From positions 1 through 32,886 of the forward strand of contig JAPSLD010000010.1 in the NCBI GenBank assembly GCA_031181105.1: a DNA stretch of 32,886 bases. Reading direction: 5' to 3'. The notes below the pieces were generated by a model. It made no database searches. It had not been told where the DNA came from and was given only the letters and a program-made list of their open reading frames with translations. Of the stretch, positions 8,161 to 17,382 are shown piece by piece; the first letter of the stretch is position 1; every line of letters starts with the position of its first letter. Source of the stretch: Isoptericola sp. (lineage in GTDB: Bacteria; Actinomycetota; Actinomycetes; Actinomycetales; Cellulomonadaceae). Position numbers and translations under genes: made by a program.

Positions 8161-8877
8161 TCAGCCCGCCGCGAGCACCCCGCGACCGGTGCCGGCACCG
8201 TCCTCCGGCCCGGACGGCGCGGGCACGGGTGCGGCGAGGAACTCGTCGATCTCGGCCGCGGAGGGGAACGCGGTGAGCTCTGGCCGGCTGAACCAGTGGA
8301 CGAGCCACACGGAGAGCTCGCGCACCGGGACGTTCAGCTGGTTCGACGCGGCGCGGAGGCGGTCGAACGCGCCCTCGGCGTCGACGCCGAACGCGACCAT
8401 GAGCACGCCCTTGGCCTGCTCGATGGCGGCGCGCCGCTCCGCGGACGCCCGGATCGACTCCGTCGCCTGACGCTGCGCGGCCTCGCGGTTCGCCTCCGTC
8501 ACGTCGATGAAGTAGCCGACCAGCTCGGTGACCTCGCCGCTCTCCGCGTCCTGGCGACCCTGGCCGGTCACCGCGAGCGTGCGGATCTCGCCGTGGGCGT
8601 CGTAGATGCGGTGGACCGAGCTGAAGGGCTCCCCCGTCGCCGCCGCCGTGCGCAGCACGCCGTCCACGCGGGCGCGGTCCTCCGGGTGCTTGTGGGAGAG
8701 CATCATCTCCGTCGTCGGGACGATCTCGCCGGGCTGGAACCCGTGCATCACGTAGACCTCGTCCGACCACGCCCACCGGCCCGTCCGCAGGTCGAGCCGG
8801 TACCGGCCGACGGGCGGCTTCGCACCGGACGCGAGCGCGGCCTCCACGGCCTCGTCGAAGGGGGCACTCTCGTTCAC
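8161..8877 (-). CDS. PAS + ANTAR domain protein (putative RNA-binding antiterminator)
   Basis: GTG start VNESAPFDEAVEAAL; PAS region GRWAWSDEVYVMHGFQPGEI; ANTAR region RRAAIEQAKGVLMVAFGVDAEGAFDRLRAASNQLNVPVRELS. Confidence 0.85.
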   Translation of the reverse strand: MNESAPFDEAVEAALASGAKPPVGRYRLDLRTGRWAWSDEVYVMHGFQPGEIVPTTEMMLSHKHPEDRARVDGVLRTAAATGEPFSSVHRIYDAHGEIRTLAVTGQGRQDAESGEVTELVGYFIDVTEANREAAQRQATESIRASAERRAAIEQAKGVLMVAFGVDAEGAFDRLRAASNQLNVPVRELSVWLVHWFSRPELTAFPSAAEIDEFLAAPVPAPSGPEDGAGTGRGVLAAG

Positions 8878-9113
8878 AGTCGTCTCCCTCGGCGGGTCGC
8901 GATCGAGGAACCGGGGCTTCGGCTCCGTGCGGGGGGCAGGCTGCCGAGCCTCGGCGCGCCGGACCCGGTGGGGTGCCCGAACAGTAACCGATGCGTGCAC
9001 CGCACACCTGAACGGGCGTCCAGAAGGTACCTCGTGCGAGCGGGTGCCCGCCCTCCTAGCGTGAACCTGCGTTCGAGGAACGGCCACTCGACGTCGCGCT
9101 CCTGGAGGATGAG

Positions 9114-9986
9114 ATGTCAACGCAGCCCGGTGACCAGCAGGGATTCCCCGCCCAGCAGCAGGAGCCCCCGGGGCTCACGGGACCCATGGACCCCCAGCCC
9201 GACCACGGCGAGTCGTCGTACCAGGGGTCCGGCAAGCTCACCGGACGCCGCGCGCTCGTCACGGGAGGGGACTCCGGCATCGGCCGCGCGGTCGCCATCG
9301 CGTTCGCCCGCGAGGGCGCCGACGTGGCGATCAGCTACCTGCCCGAGGAGCAGACCGACGCGGAGACCACGGCCCGCTGGGTCGAGGAGGCGGGCTGCCG
9401 GTGCGTCCTGCTCCCCGGCGACATCACGTCCGAGCAGACGGCGCGCGAGACCGTCCGCCGGGCGGTGAGCGAGCTCGGCGGCCTCGACGTCCTGGTCAAC
9501 AACGCGGGCTTCCAGATGGCGCGCCGCGAGTCGATCGCCGACATCACGACCGACGACCTGGACCGGGTGCTCAAGACCAACCTCTACGCGCTGTTCTGGA
9601 TCACGCAGGAGGCGCTCGAGCACATGGGCGAGGGCGGCGCGATCGTCAACAACTCGTCGATCCAGGCGTACGAGCCGTCGACCACCCTGCTCGACTACGC
9701 CTCGACCAAGGCGGCCATCAACAACTTCACCGTCAACCTGGCGGCCGAGGTCGGGGCGCGCGGCATCCGCGTGAACGCGGTCGCGCCGGGCCCGATCTGG
9801 ACGCCGCTGCAGCCCGCCACGCAGAACCCGGAGAAGATCGAGAAGTTCGGCTCCGACACCCCGCTCGGGCGTGCGGGGCAGCCGGCCGAGCTCGCGCCGG
9901 CGTTCGTGTTCCTCGCCTCGAACGTCACGGCGTCGTACGTCTCGGCCACGGTGCTGGGCGTGACCGGCGGCAAGCCGGTCTTCTGA
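9114..9986 (+). CDS. SDR family oxidoreductase (glucose/ribitol dehydrogenase-like)
   Basis: GRRALVTGGDSGIGRAVAIAFAREGADVAISYLPEE; NNAG; YASTKAAINNFT; GPIWTPLQPA. Confidence 0.92.
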   Translation: MSTQPGDQQGFPAQQQEPPGLTGPMDPQPDHGESSYQGSGKLTGRRALVTGGDSGIGRAVAIAFAREGADVAISYLPEEQTDAETTARWVEEAGCRCVLLPGDITSEQTARETVRRAVSELGGLDVLVNNAGFQMARRESIADITTDDLDRVLKTNLYALFWITQEALEHMGEGGAIVNNSSIQAYEPSTTLLDYASTKAAINNFTVNLAAEVGARGIRVNAVAPGPIWTPLQPATQNPEKIEKFGSDTPLGRAGQPAELAPAFVFLASNVTASYVSATVLGVTGGKPVF

Positions 9987-9998
9987 CGGGCCGCCGCC

Positions 9999-10403
9999 GT
10001 GGACACCGTGGGGTCGCTCGGGGAGGTGGCCGAGCTGGCCACCTCCCGGGCGCCGCTGTACGTGCGGTTCAGCGCCGGCCCGGAGGCCGACGCCTCCGAG
10101 GCGAGCCGCGACCACGAGTCGGGCTGCGAGCTGCCCGGCCTGTCGGTGAACCCGCTCAACCCGGAACCGTGGTTCGACCGTCCCGTGCTGCACTGGGTCG
10201 CTCGCCAGCTCGTGCAGTACGCGCACCTCGGCGAGGAGGGCCGGTACGCGTGGGTGCTCGTGGGGCGCGAGGTCGGCCGCGGCCCGGACTGCGAGCCGCT
10301 CCTGGCCGACGTCGAGCCGGTCGCGCAGGTCCCCGACGACGTCGTGCGCGAGGCGCGGGACCTCTACGAGGAGGTCTTCGACGCCGGCCAGGACGGGACG
10401 TAG
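9999..10403 (+). CDS. Conserved hypothetical protein (possibly DUF6098 family)
   Basis: GTG start; VDTVGSLGEVAELATSRAPLYVRFSAGPEADASEASRDHESGCELPGLSVNPLNPEPWF...RYAWVLVGREVGRGPDCEPLL; family name from memory. Confidence 0.65.
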   Translation: MDTVGSLGEVAELATSRAPLYVRFSAGPEADASEASRDHESGCELPGLSVNPLNPEPWFDRPVLHWVARQLVQYAHLGEEGRYAWVLVGREVGRGPDCEPLLADVEPVAQVPDDVVREARDLYEEVFDAGQDGT

Positions 10404-10437
10404 GCGGCGCGGGGCGGGCCGTCGATCAGCCCGTGGG

Positions 10438-11046
10438 TCAGCGCTGGCGGTCGGGCGGGACCGGCGTCCCGGGCTCCGGCACCGGGAGCGAGGTCACGCC
10501 CAGGCGGTCGGTGAGGTAGAGGAACGCCTCGGCGTACGGGTTGCCGTCGACGCGGCGCCGGACGTACTCCCAGTCCACCTGCTCGCGCAGCGCGCGCACG
10601 ATCGGCAGCAGGTGGCTGTAGTCGCAGTCGTGCTCCGCGAGGCACGCGATCTTGCTGGCGACCACGTCCGTGGCGCGGAGCACCGGCATGCGCACCGCGA
10701 GCACCTCGATCTGCTCGGCGGAGGCGAGCAGCTCCTCGTCGACGGGCTCGCCCCCGAGCACGTAGATGATGTCGACGAGCGCCTCGTGGTGGTAGGCCTT
10801 GAACAGCCAGTCCTCCGCGGGCTCGCGCAGCTCCAGGCCCGCCTTCGACAGCGCCTCGCGGGCCTGGTCGGCGTCGCGGGGCCGGATCACGAAGTCGGCG
10901 TCGTGGTGCGGTTCCGGGCCGCCGCGGGCGAACGCGGCGTACCCGCCGCACAGGGCGTACGGGATGCCGGCCTCGCGCAGGGCGACCGCGCCGAGGCGCA
11001 CCGCGTCGCGCAGGTGCTCGCGCTCTTCCAGGCTCAGGTGGGCCAT
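10438..11046 (-). CDS. Nucleotidyltransferase family protein
   Basis: ATG at 11046; YALCGGYAAFARGGPEPHHDADFVIRPRDAD resembles the nucleotidyltransferase GG...D(x)D signature. Confidence 0.75.
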   Translation of the reverse strand: MAHLSLEEREHLRDAVRLGAVALREAGIPYALCGGYAAFARGGPEPHHDADFVIRPRDADQAREALSKAGLELREPAEDWLFKAYHHEALVDIIYVLGGEPVDEELLASAEQIEVLAVRMPVLRATDVVASKIACLAEHDCDYSHLLPIVRALREQVDWEYVRRRVDGNPYAEAFLYLTDRLGVTSLPVPEPGTPVPPDRQR

Positions 11047-11159
11047 GTGTGCTCCCTGGTCACCGATCCATGGTGCACGGGATCGTCCGCGCTCGCCGCG
11101 TGCCGTCCGGCGGCCGCGATCGGGTGCGACGACGTGCGGTCCCACCCAGAATCGCAGTG

Positions 11160-11942
11160 ATGACCACGAGCCTGCGGATCGCGACGTTCAACATCCTCCA
11201 CGGCCGGTCCCTGTCCGACGGCGAGGTGCACCTCCGGCGGTTCGGCAGGGCCGTCGCGGGGCTCGACGCGGACATCCTGGCCATGCAGGAGGTCGACCGG
11301 GACCAGCCTCGCTCGACGGGGGCGGACCTGACGTCGGTCGCCGCGGACGCCGCCGGCGCCCCGTACCACCACTTCGCGGCCACGCTGCACGGCGAGCCCG
11401 GCGTCTGGGACGCCGCGACCGGTGAGGCGCAGCCGGGCGTGTCCGAGTACGGCATCGCGATCGTGAGCCGGTACCCCGTGCTGCGCTGGCGCCGCCTCGC
11501 GCTGCCCGCGCTGCCGGTGCGCTGGCCGCTCATGGTCAAGGACGGGCCGCCGGTCCTGGTCAAGGACGAGCCGCGGGCCGCGCTCGCCGCGACGATCGAC
11601 GTGCCGGGCGGACCGCTGACGGTCGTCTCGACGCACCTGACGTTCCTGCCGGGCTGGAACGCGGTCCAGATCCGCCGCCTCCGGTGGGCGTGCCGCCACC
11701 TGCCGCGCCCGCTCGTCGTCGCCGGCGACCTCAACCTGCGCGGCGGCCTGCCCGCGCTCCTGACCGGCTGGCGGCCGCTCGCCGAGGACGCGACCTTCCC
11801 CCTCGAGGACCCGCGGCACCAGATCGACCACATCCTCGGCACCGGGCCCGTGCACGCCGTGGTCCCGGGCCGCGCGGTGCACACGGGCACGTCCGACCAC
11901 CGGGCGCTCGTGGCCGAGGTCGCCTGCGGGGACCCGTCGTGA
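11160..11942 (+). CDS. Endonuclease/exonuclease/phosphatase (EEP) family protein, copy 1
   Basis: LRIATFNILHGRSL; DILAMQEVDRDQPRS; GDLNLRGGLP; HQIDHILGTG; TSDHRALVAEV. Confidence 0.92.
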   Translation: MTTSLRIATFNILHGRSLSDGEVHLRRFGRAVAGLDADILAMQEVDRDQPRSTGADLTSVAADAAGAPYHHFAATLHGEPGVWDAATGEAQPGVSEYGIAIVSRYPVLRWRRLALPALPVRWPLMVKDGPPVLVKDEPRAALAATIDVPGGPLTVVSTHLTFLPGWNAVQIRRLRWACRHLPRPLVVAGDLNLRGGLPALLTGWRPLAEDATFPLEDPRHQIDHILGTGPVHAVVPGRAVHTGTSDHRALVAEVACGDPS

Positions 11943-12763
11943 TCCGGCTCGTCACGTTCAACGTCCGGCACGGCCGGGACGACGACGGCCGTGTCGACGC
12001 CGAGCGGCTCGCCGGCGCCGTCGCGGCGCTCGCCCCCGACGTCGTCGCCCTCCAGGAGGTGGACCGCGGTCAGGACCGGTCCGGCGGCACCGACCTGCTG
12101 CAGGCCGTCCGGCAGGCGCTCGGGACCGCGGAGGCCCGGTTCGTGCCCACGCTCACGGGGCAGGTGGGGCTGCGCGCGCCGGAGGACGGGCAGGCCCGCC
12201 CGGCGGCGTCCCGGGTGCTCGGTGCGTGGTCCGGACGACGGCGGGCCCGCGGCGACGAGACGGGCGAGCCCGGGTACGGCATCGCGGTCCTGTCGCGGCA
12301 CCCCGTGAGCGCGTGGCGACGGCTGCGCCTGCCCGCCGCGTCGCCGTTCCTCGCGGGCCGGCAGCTCGGGCCCGACGAGCCGCGCGCGGCGCTCGCGGCC
12401 GTCGTCGAGACCCCCGAGGGGCCGCTCACCGTGGTGGGCACGCACCTGTCGTCGTGGCGGCGCTGGAACCGGGCGCAGCTGTGGACGCTCCGCCACCGCC
12501 TCCGGGCGGCGCCCCGCCCGCTCGTCCTCGCCGGCGACCTCAACGTGCGCGGCCAGCTCCCCGCCCGCATCACCGGGTGGCGCGAGCTCGTGCACGTGCC
12601 GACCTATCCCCGGACGCGGCCGTTCCTGCGGATCGACCACGTGCTGGCCGACGGCGACGTCGACGCCGCGGCCCCGGCGCGGGCGCTCGACCTGGGTCTG
12701 AGCGACCACCGCGCGGTGGTCGTCGACCTGACGCTCACGCCCAGGGGTCGAGCACGACCTTGA
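11939..12763 (+). CDS. Endonuclease/exonuclease/phosphatase (EEP) family protein, copy 2
   Basis: GTG start overlaps copy 1 TGA; IRLVTFNVRHGRDDDG; DVVALQEVDRGQDRS; GDLNVRGQLPARITGW; RIDHVLADGD; LSDHRAVVVDL. Confidence 0.92.
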   Translation: MIRLVTFNVRHGRDDDGRVDAERLAGAVAALAPDVVALQEVDRGQDRSGGTDLLQAVRQALGTAEARFVPTLTGQVGLRAPEDGQARPAASRVLGAWSGRRRARGDETGEPGYGIAVLSRHPVSAWRRLRLPAASPFLAGRQLGPDEPRAALAAVVETPEGPLTVVGTHLSSWRRWNRAQLWTLRHRLRAAPRPLVLAGDLNVRGQLPARITGWRELVHVPTYPRTRPFLRIDHVLADGDVDAAAPARALDLGLSDHRAVVVDLTLTPRGRARP

Positions 12764-13934
12764 TGCAGCCGTCCTCCTTCTTCTGGAACATGCGGTAGGC
12801 CTCGGGCGCCTGCTCGAGGGGCATCCGGTGCGTGCGCAGGTCGAGCACGCCCAGCGGGTCGGACGGGTCCTGCACCAGCGGCAGCACGTCGGGCAGCCAG
12901 CGGCGCACGTTCGCCTGGCCCATCCGCACGGTGACCTGCTTGTCGAACAGCTGCAGGAGCGGCAGCGGGTCCTTCGCTCCCCCGTACACGCCGCTGACCG
13001 ACACCGTGCCGCCACGCCGGACCACGTCGATCGCGGTGTAGAGCGCGGCGAGGCGGTCGCCCCCGGCCTTGCCGACCAGAGGCGCCGCCACGGCGTCGGG
13101 CAGGAACCCGACGGCCTTCTGGGTCAGCTCCGCGAGCGGCGACCCGTGCGCCTCCATGCCGACGGCGTCGATGACGCAGTCCGCGCCGCGCCCGTCGGTC
13201 ACCGCGCGGACGGCCTCCAGCAGGTCACCGTCGCCGGTGCGGTTCAGGTCGAGCACCTCGATGCCGTGGCGCGCCGCCATGGCGATGCGCTCGGGCACCT
13301 GGTCGACCCCGACGACGTGCCCGGCGCCGCGGTGCAGCGCGATCCGGGCGCTCATCTGGCCGACCGGCCCGAGCCCGAGCACGACGACGGTCGAGCCAGG
13401 GGTCACGTCGGCGTACTCGACGGCCTGCCACGCCGTCGGCACCACGTCGGACAGGTAGAGCCACTGCTCGTCCGGGCTGCCGTCGTCGGGCACGACGATC
13501 GGTCCGTAGTGGGCCTGCGGGACCCGCAGGTACTGCGCCTGGCCGCCCGGCACGGAGCCGTACAGGCGGGTGTAGCCGAACAGCGCGCCGCCCTTGTCGT
13601 GCTCGTGCACCTGCGTGGTCTCGCACTGCGACTGGAGCCCGCGCGAGCACATGAAGCACGCGCCGCACGCGATGTTGAACGGCACGACGACGCGGTCGCC
13701 GACGCGCAGGTCTCCCGCCTCGGGCCCGACCTCCTCGACGACGCCCATCGCCTCGTGGCCCAGCACGTCGCCGGGGTCGAGGAACATCCCCAGGACCCCG
13801 TACAGGTGCAGGTCCGACCCGCAGATCGCCGTCGACGTGACCCGCACGACCGCGTCGTCCGGCGCGACGACGCGGGGGTCCGGCACGTCCTCGACCGAGA
13901 CGTGCTCCCGGCCCTGCCACGTCAGCGCGCGCAT
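12735..13934 (-). CDS. Zinc-dependent alcohol dehydrogenase (formaldehyde dehydrogenase-like MDR family)
   Basis: MRALTWQGREHVSVEDVPDPRV; STAICGSDLHLYG; LGHEAMGVVEEVGPE; GACFMCSRGLQSQCE; VLGLGPVGQMSAR. Alternative ATG at 13940 overlaps the upstream stop. Confidence 0.9.
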   Translation of the reverse strand: MRALTWQGREHVSVEDVPDPRVVAPDDAVVRVTSTAICGSDLHLYGVLGMFLDPGDVLGHEAMGVVEEVGPEAGDLRVGDRVVVPFNIACGACFMCSRGLQSQCETTQVHEHDKGGALFGYTRLYGSVPGGQAQYLRVPQAHYGPIVVPDDGSPDEQWLYLSDVVPTAWQAVEYADVTPGSTVVVLGLGPVGQMSARIALHRGAGHVVGVDQVPERIAMAARHGIEVLDLNRTGDGDLLEAVRAVTDGRGADCVIDAVGMEAHGSPLAELTQKAVGFLPDAVAAPLVGKAGGDRLAALYTAIDVVRRGGTVSVSGVYGGAKDPLPLLQLFDKQVTVRMGQANVRRWLPDVLPLVQDPSDPLGVLDLRTHRMPLEQAPEAYRMFQKKEDGCIKVVLDPWA

Positions 13935-13936
13935 GG

Positions 13937-14854
13937 TCATCCCTTCGATCCGGTGGTGGAGATGCCCTGGACGAAGTGCCGCTGGCCCAGGAAGAACAGC
14001 ACGATCATCGGGACGGTCGTGATGACCGAGGCCGTGACCACGACCTCCCACTGCGACTCGCCGCCCGGCCCGAACTGGTCGATCAGCGCCTTGAGGCCGC
14101 GCGGGATGGTGTACGTGGACGAGTCCTGGAGGTAGACGAGCGGGCGCATGAGGTCGGTCCAGGACGCCTGCGCCTCGAACAGGAACGTGAGGACGATCGC
14201 CGGACGGCACAGCGGCACGGCGATCCGCCAGAACATCACCCAGTTGTTCGCGCCGTCGAGCTTGGCCGCCTCGAACGGCTCGCGCGGCAGCCCCAGGAAG
14301 AACTGCCGCAGCAGGAAGATGTAGAACGCCGAGCCGAACATGTTGCCCGCCCACAGCGGCACGTTCGTGCCCACGAGGCCGAGCGCGTTCCAGATGAGGA
14401 ACGTGGGGATCAGCGTGACCGCGCCGGGGAGCATCATCGTGGCGAGCACCAGCCCGAACAGCGCGCCGCGGCCGCGGAAGCGGAAGTAGGCGAAGCCCCA
14501 CGCCACGAGCGCCGAGGACAGCGTGACCGTCCCGGCGGCGAGAGCCGTGACGACGAGCGTGTTGACCAGCCAGAGCGCGAGCGGCGCCTCCTGCCAGACG
14601 GTCACGTAGTTCTCGAGCGTCGGCGTGGCGGGGATCAGCCGGTTGTCGAACACCTCGGCGCGCGGCTTGAACGACGCCGAGAGCAGCCAGATCAGCGGAT
14701 AGATGAAGACGACCGTGAGCGCGACGAGCGTGGTGACGACGATCGCGCGGGTCCACCGGCGGCGGGCAGGCTGCGTCCGGCGCGGACCGGCGCCCTCGGC
14801 GGCGCCGGGCGCCACGGCGACCTCGGGGGTGGCGGCGGCCGGGACGGCGGTCAT
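13937..14854 (-). CDS. Carbohydrate ABC transporter permease (MalG-type)
   Basis: IVVTTLVALTVVFIYPLIWLLSASFK; EAAKLDGANNWVMFWRIAVPLCRPAI EAA loop; C-terminal GQRHFVQGISTTGSKG. Confidence 0.93.
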   Translation of the reverse strand: MTAVPAAATPEVAVAPGAAEGAGPRRTQPARRRWTRAIVVTTLVALTVVFIYPLIWLLSASFKPRAEVFDNRLIPATPTLENYVTVWQEAPLALWLVNTLVVTALAAGTVTLSSALVAWGFAYFRFRGRGALFGLVLATMMLPGAVTLIPTFLIWNALGLVGTNVPLWAGNMFGSAFYIFLLRQFFLGLPREPFEAAKLDGANNWVMFWRIAVPLCRPAIVLTFLFEAQASWTDLMRPLVYLQDSSTYTIPRGLKALIDQFGPGGESQWEVVVTASVITTVPMIVLFFLGQRHFVQGISTTGSKG

Positions 14855-15813
14855 CGCTGCTCCCCCTCGTAGTAGACGAGCCGGCGCGACACGACCAGCT
14901 GCACGGCCGTGACCAGCATGATGACGACGAAGAGCAACCACGCCAGCGCCGACGCGTACCCCATGTGGAGCTGCTCGAAGCCCTCGCGGAACAGGTAGAT
15001 CACGTAGAACAGCGCGGCGTCGTTCGAGTACGTCGAGTTGCCCGCGCCGAAGTACGCCGAGTAGGCCTCGGTGAACATCTGGAAGGCGGCGATGGTGTTG
15101 ACCACGGTGACGAAGAACAGCGCGCCGCTGATCATCGGCAGCGTGACCGTGCGCGTGCGGCGCCACCAGCCGGCGCCGTCGACGCGCGCGGCGTCGTACA
15201 GCTCGGCGGGCACGTCGCGCAGGGCGGCGAGCAGGATGATGACCGACGACCCGACGCTCCACAGGCTGATGAGCGCGAGGCCGGGCTTGATCCACGCCGC
15301 GTCGGTGGTCCACGAGGGCCCGTCGATGCCGAAGACCCCGAGCACCTCGTTGACCAGGCCGTACTGGCCGTTGAACAGCAGGAGCAGCAGCACGCCGACC
15401 GCGACCGGGGGCGTCATCTTCGGGATGAAGAACGCGGTGCGGAAGAAGCCGGCGGAGCGGCCCGCCTGGTTGAGCAGCAGCGCGAGCGCCAGCGCGACGA
15501 CGACGTAGAGCGGCACCTGGATGATCGTGTACTGCAGCGTGTTCCACAGGGCGAGCCGCACCTTCGGGTCGGTGGCCATGCGCTCGTAGTTCTCGGTCCC
15601 GACGAACGTCGGGTCGGTCAGCACGTCGTAGTCGGTGAGCGACAGGTACGCGCTGTACAGGATCGGCCACGCGGTGAACACGAGGAACCCGACGATCCAG
15701 GGGCTGATGAACCGCAGCCCCGCGTTGCGCTCGCGGCGTGCGCTCGGGGACGCCCTGCGGCGGCGCGACGGCGGTGCGGGCGCCGCCGCCGGAGCGGCGG
15801 CGGCCGACGTCAC
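14851..15813 (-). CDS. Sugar ABC transporter permease (MalF-type)
   Basis: GTG start overlaps the upstream TGA; FISPWIVGFLVFTAWPILYSAYLSLTDYDVL; ELYDAARVDGAGWWRRTRTVTLPMIS EAA loop. Confidence 0.92.
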   Translation of the reverse strand: MTSAAAAPAAAPAPPSRRRRASPSARRERNAGLRFISPWIVGFLVFTAWPILYSAYLSLTDYDVLTDPTFVGTENYERMATDPKVRLALWNTLQYTIIQVPLYVVVALALALLLNQAGRSAGFFRTAFFIPKMTPPVAVGVLLLLLFNGQYGLVNEVLGVFGIDGPSWTTDAAWIKPGLALISLWSVGSSVIILLAALRDVPAELYDAARVDGAGWWRRTRTVTLPMISGALFFVTVVNTIAAFQMFTEAYSAYFGAGNSTYSNDAALFYVIYLFREGFEQLHMGYASALAWLLFVVIMLVTAVQLVVSRRLVYYEGEQR

Positions 15814-17192
15814 GAGGCGTCCTCCTCCCACTTCGCCCAGGCGGCGTCGAGGGCGGACTGGGCCTCCTCCTGCGCCTGGGCGAGCGCCTCGGCCGGCTCC
15901 TGCTGACCGTTGAGCACGCGGTTGACGGCGTCCTGCCACGCCGTCTCGAACTCGGCGTCGGCCGGGTTCGCGGGGAGGGTGAACGCGGCGTCGTTGGCCT
16001 CGTACATCGCGTCGATCGCGTCGGCCCACGGCTGCGGCGCGTCCGACGGCACGAGCTCGTCCCGGATGCGCTGGTCGGCCTCCTCGTTGCCGGTCAGGAC
16101 GCCGGTGAACACCAGGCCGTCCTGCTCGCGGTCGGCCGCACGCGCCTCGGCGGCCGCCAGCCAGGACTCCGTCTCGGTCATGGTCTTGGCGAACGCGCAC
16201 GCCGCCTGCGGGTTGGCGCTGCCGCGCGGGATCGCCCAGGCGGAACCGGTCGCGTAGGCGATCGCCTCGCCGTCGGGCCCGCGGAACGCGTCGAACGCGA
16301 GCGGGGCGTCCGGCGAGACCTCGTTGAGCACGTTGATGTACCACTGCTCCATGGGCATGGCGCCCAGCGCGCCGGAGGCGAACTGGTTCCCCGCGCCGAA
16401 GAAGTCGGCCGAGTCGCGGAACGTCTTGACGGCCGGGAACCCGCCCTGGGCGTCGTAGATGCCGACCGCGAACTCGAGCGCCTCGACGACGTCGGGGTCG
16501 TCGAGCTGCGCGGTCCGGCCGTCCTGCGAGAGCAGCTCCTTGCCGGCCGTCTTGGCCCACAGGGGCAGGAACTCGGGGAGCTTGGAGTCGTAGCCGATGA
16601 CGCTGAGCCGGCCGCCGTCGTCCTGCGCGATCGCCTCGCTCGCCGCCTGGATCGCCTCGCGGTCGGAGCCGTTGACGTCCTCGACGGTGAAGCCGGCGGC
16701 CTCGAGGAGGTCGGCGTTCGCCATCGTGACCTGGATCTGGTTGAACTCCGGGATGCCGAAGACCTGGTCGTCGAAGGTGACCTGGGCGAGCGCGGCGTCG
16801 CGGTAGGCGTCGACGTCGACGTCGTGGGCCTCGACGCACTCGTCGAGCGGGATGATCGCGCCGCGCGAGGCGAAGGTGCCGATCTGGTCGCGGTTCGCGT
16901 ACACGACGTCCGGCGGGTTCCCGGACGCGACGGCCGAGAGGAAGGCCTGGATGTCCAGCTCCCCCTCGGCGAGCCGGACGTCGACGTCGCCCAGCGCCTC
17001 GACCGCGCGGTCGTACCGGACCTGCGCGATCTCGTCCCCGGTGCCGAACCCCATGATCGACAGGCGGTCACCCGGGTCCGCCGCGAAGTCGACCCCCTCG
17101 GCGTCGTCCTCGGCCTGCGTGCCCTGCGCGCAGGCGGCGAGGGCGAGCGCCGCCGTGGCGGCGACGACGGTCGACGGCAGTGATCTGCGCAC
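15810..17192 (-). CDS. ABC transporter extracellular solute-binding lipoprotein
   Basis: N-terminal lipoprotein signal MRRSLPSTVVAATAALALAACAQ (lipobox LAAC); SBP family-1 features GNPPDVVYANRDQIGTFASRGAIIPLDE. Confidence 0.92.
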   Translation of the reverse strand: MRRSLPSTVVAATAALALAACAQGTQAEDDAEGVDFAADPGDRLSIMGFGTGDEIAQVRYDRAVEALGDVDVRLAEGELDIQAFLSAVASGNPPDVVYANRDQIGTFASRGAIIPLDECVEAHDVDVDAYRDAALAQVTFDDQVFGIPEFNQIQVTMANADLLEAAGFTVEDVNGSDREAIQAASEAIAQDDGGRLSVIGYDSKLPEFLPLWAKTAGKELLSQDGRTAQLDDPDVVEALEFAVGIYDAQGGFPAVKTFRDSADFFGAGNQFASGALGAMPMEQWYINVLNEVSPDAPLAFDAFRGPDGEAIAYATGSAWAIPRGSANPQAACAFAKTMTETESWLAAAEARAADREQDGLVFTGVLTGNEEADQRIRDELVPSDAPQPWADAIDAMYEANDAAFTLPANPADAEFETAWQDAVNRVLNGQQEPAEALAQAQEEAQSALDAAWAKWEEDAS

Positions 17193-17271
17193 GGTACCGC
17201 TCCTTCGAGACGCTCGCCGGCCGGATCTCGACCGGCAGAGTCACTCTCGGCCCGCTCCTGCCCACTCGCAC

Positions 17272-17285
17272 GAGAAGCGCTTCTC
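17272..17285. promoter_or_regulatory. Perfect 14-bp palindrome GAGAAGCGCTTCTC, candidate LacI-family operator of the ABC operon
   Basis: Central CG and perfect dyad, 80 bp upstream of the SBP start codon; resembles LacI/GalR-type operators, e.g. actinobacterial CelR-like GAGCGCTC cores. Confidence 0.7.
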
Positions 17286-17382
17286 CCGGCGCGCGTGCGG
17301 GACGAGGTGGGTGCACCATGCACTCTCGGACCGGCACCCCCGGGACCGGCGGTCGGCCGGTGACGACGACGGAAGGAGCCCG

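Noticed and set aside
15738-17183. 481-aa plus-strand ORF opposite the SBP gene
   Set aside because: Antisense shadow ORF; the minus-strand SBP has a lipobox and family motifs.
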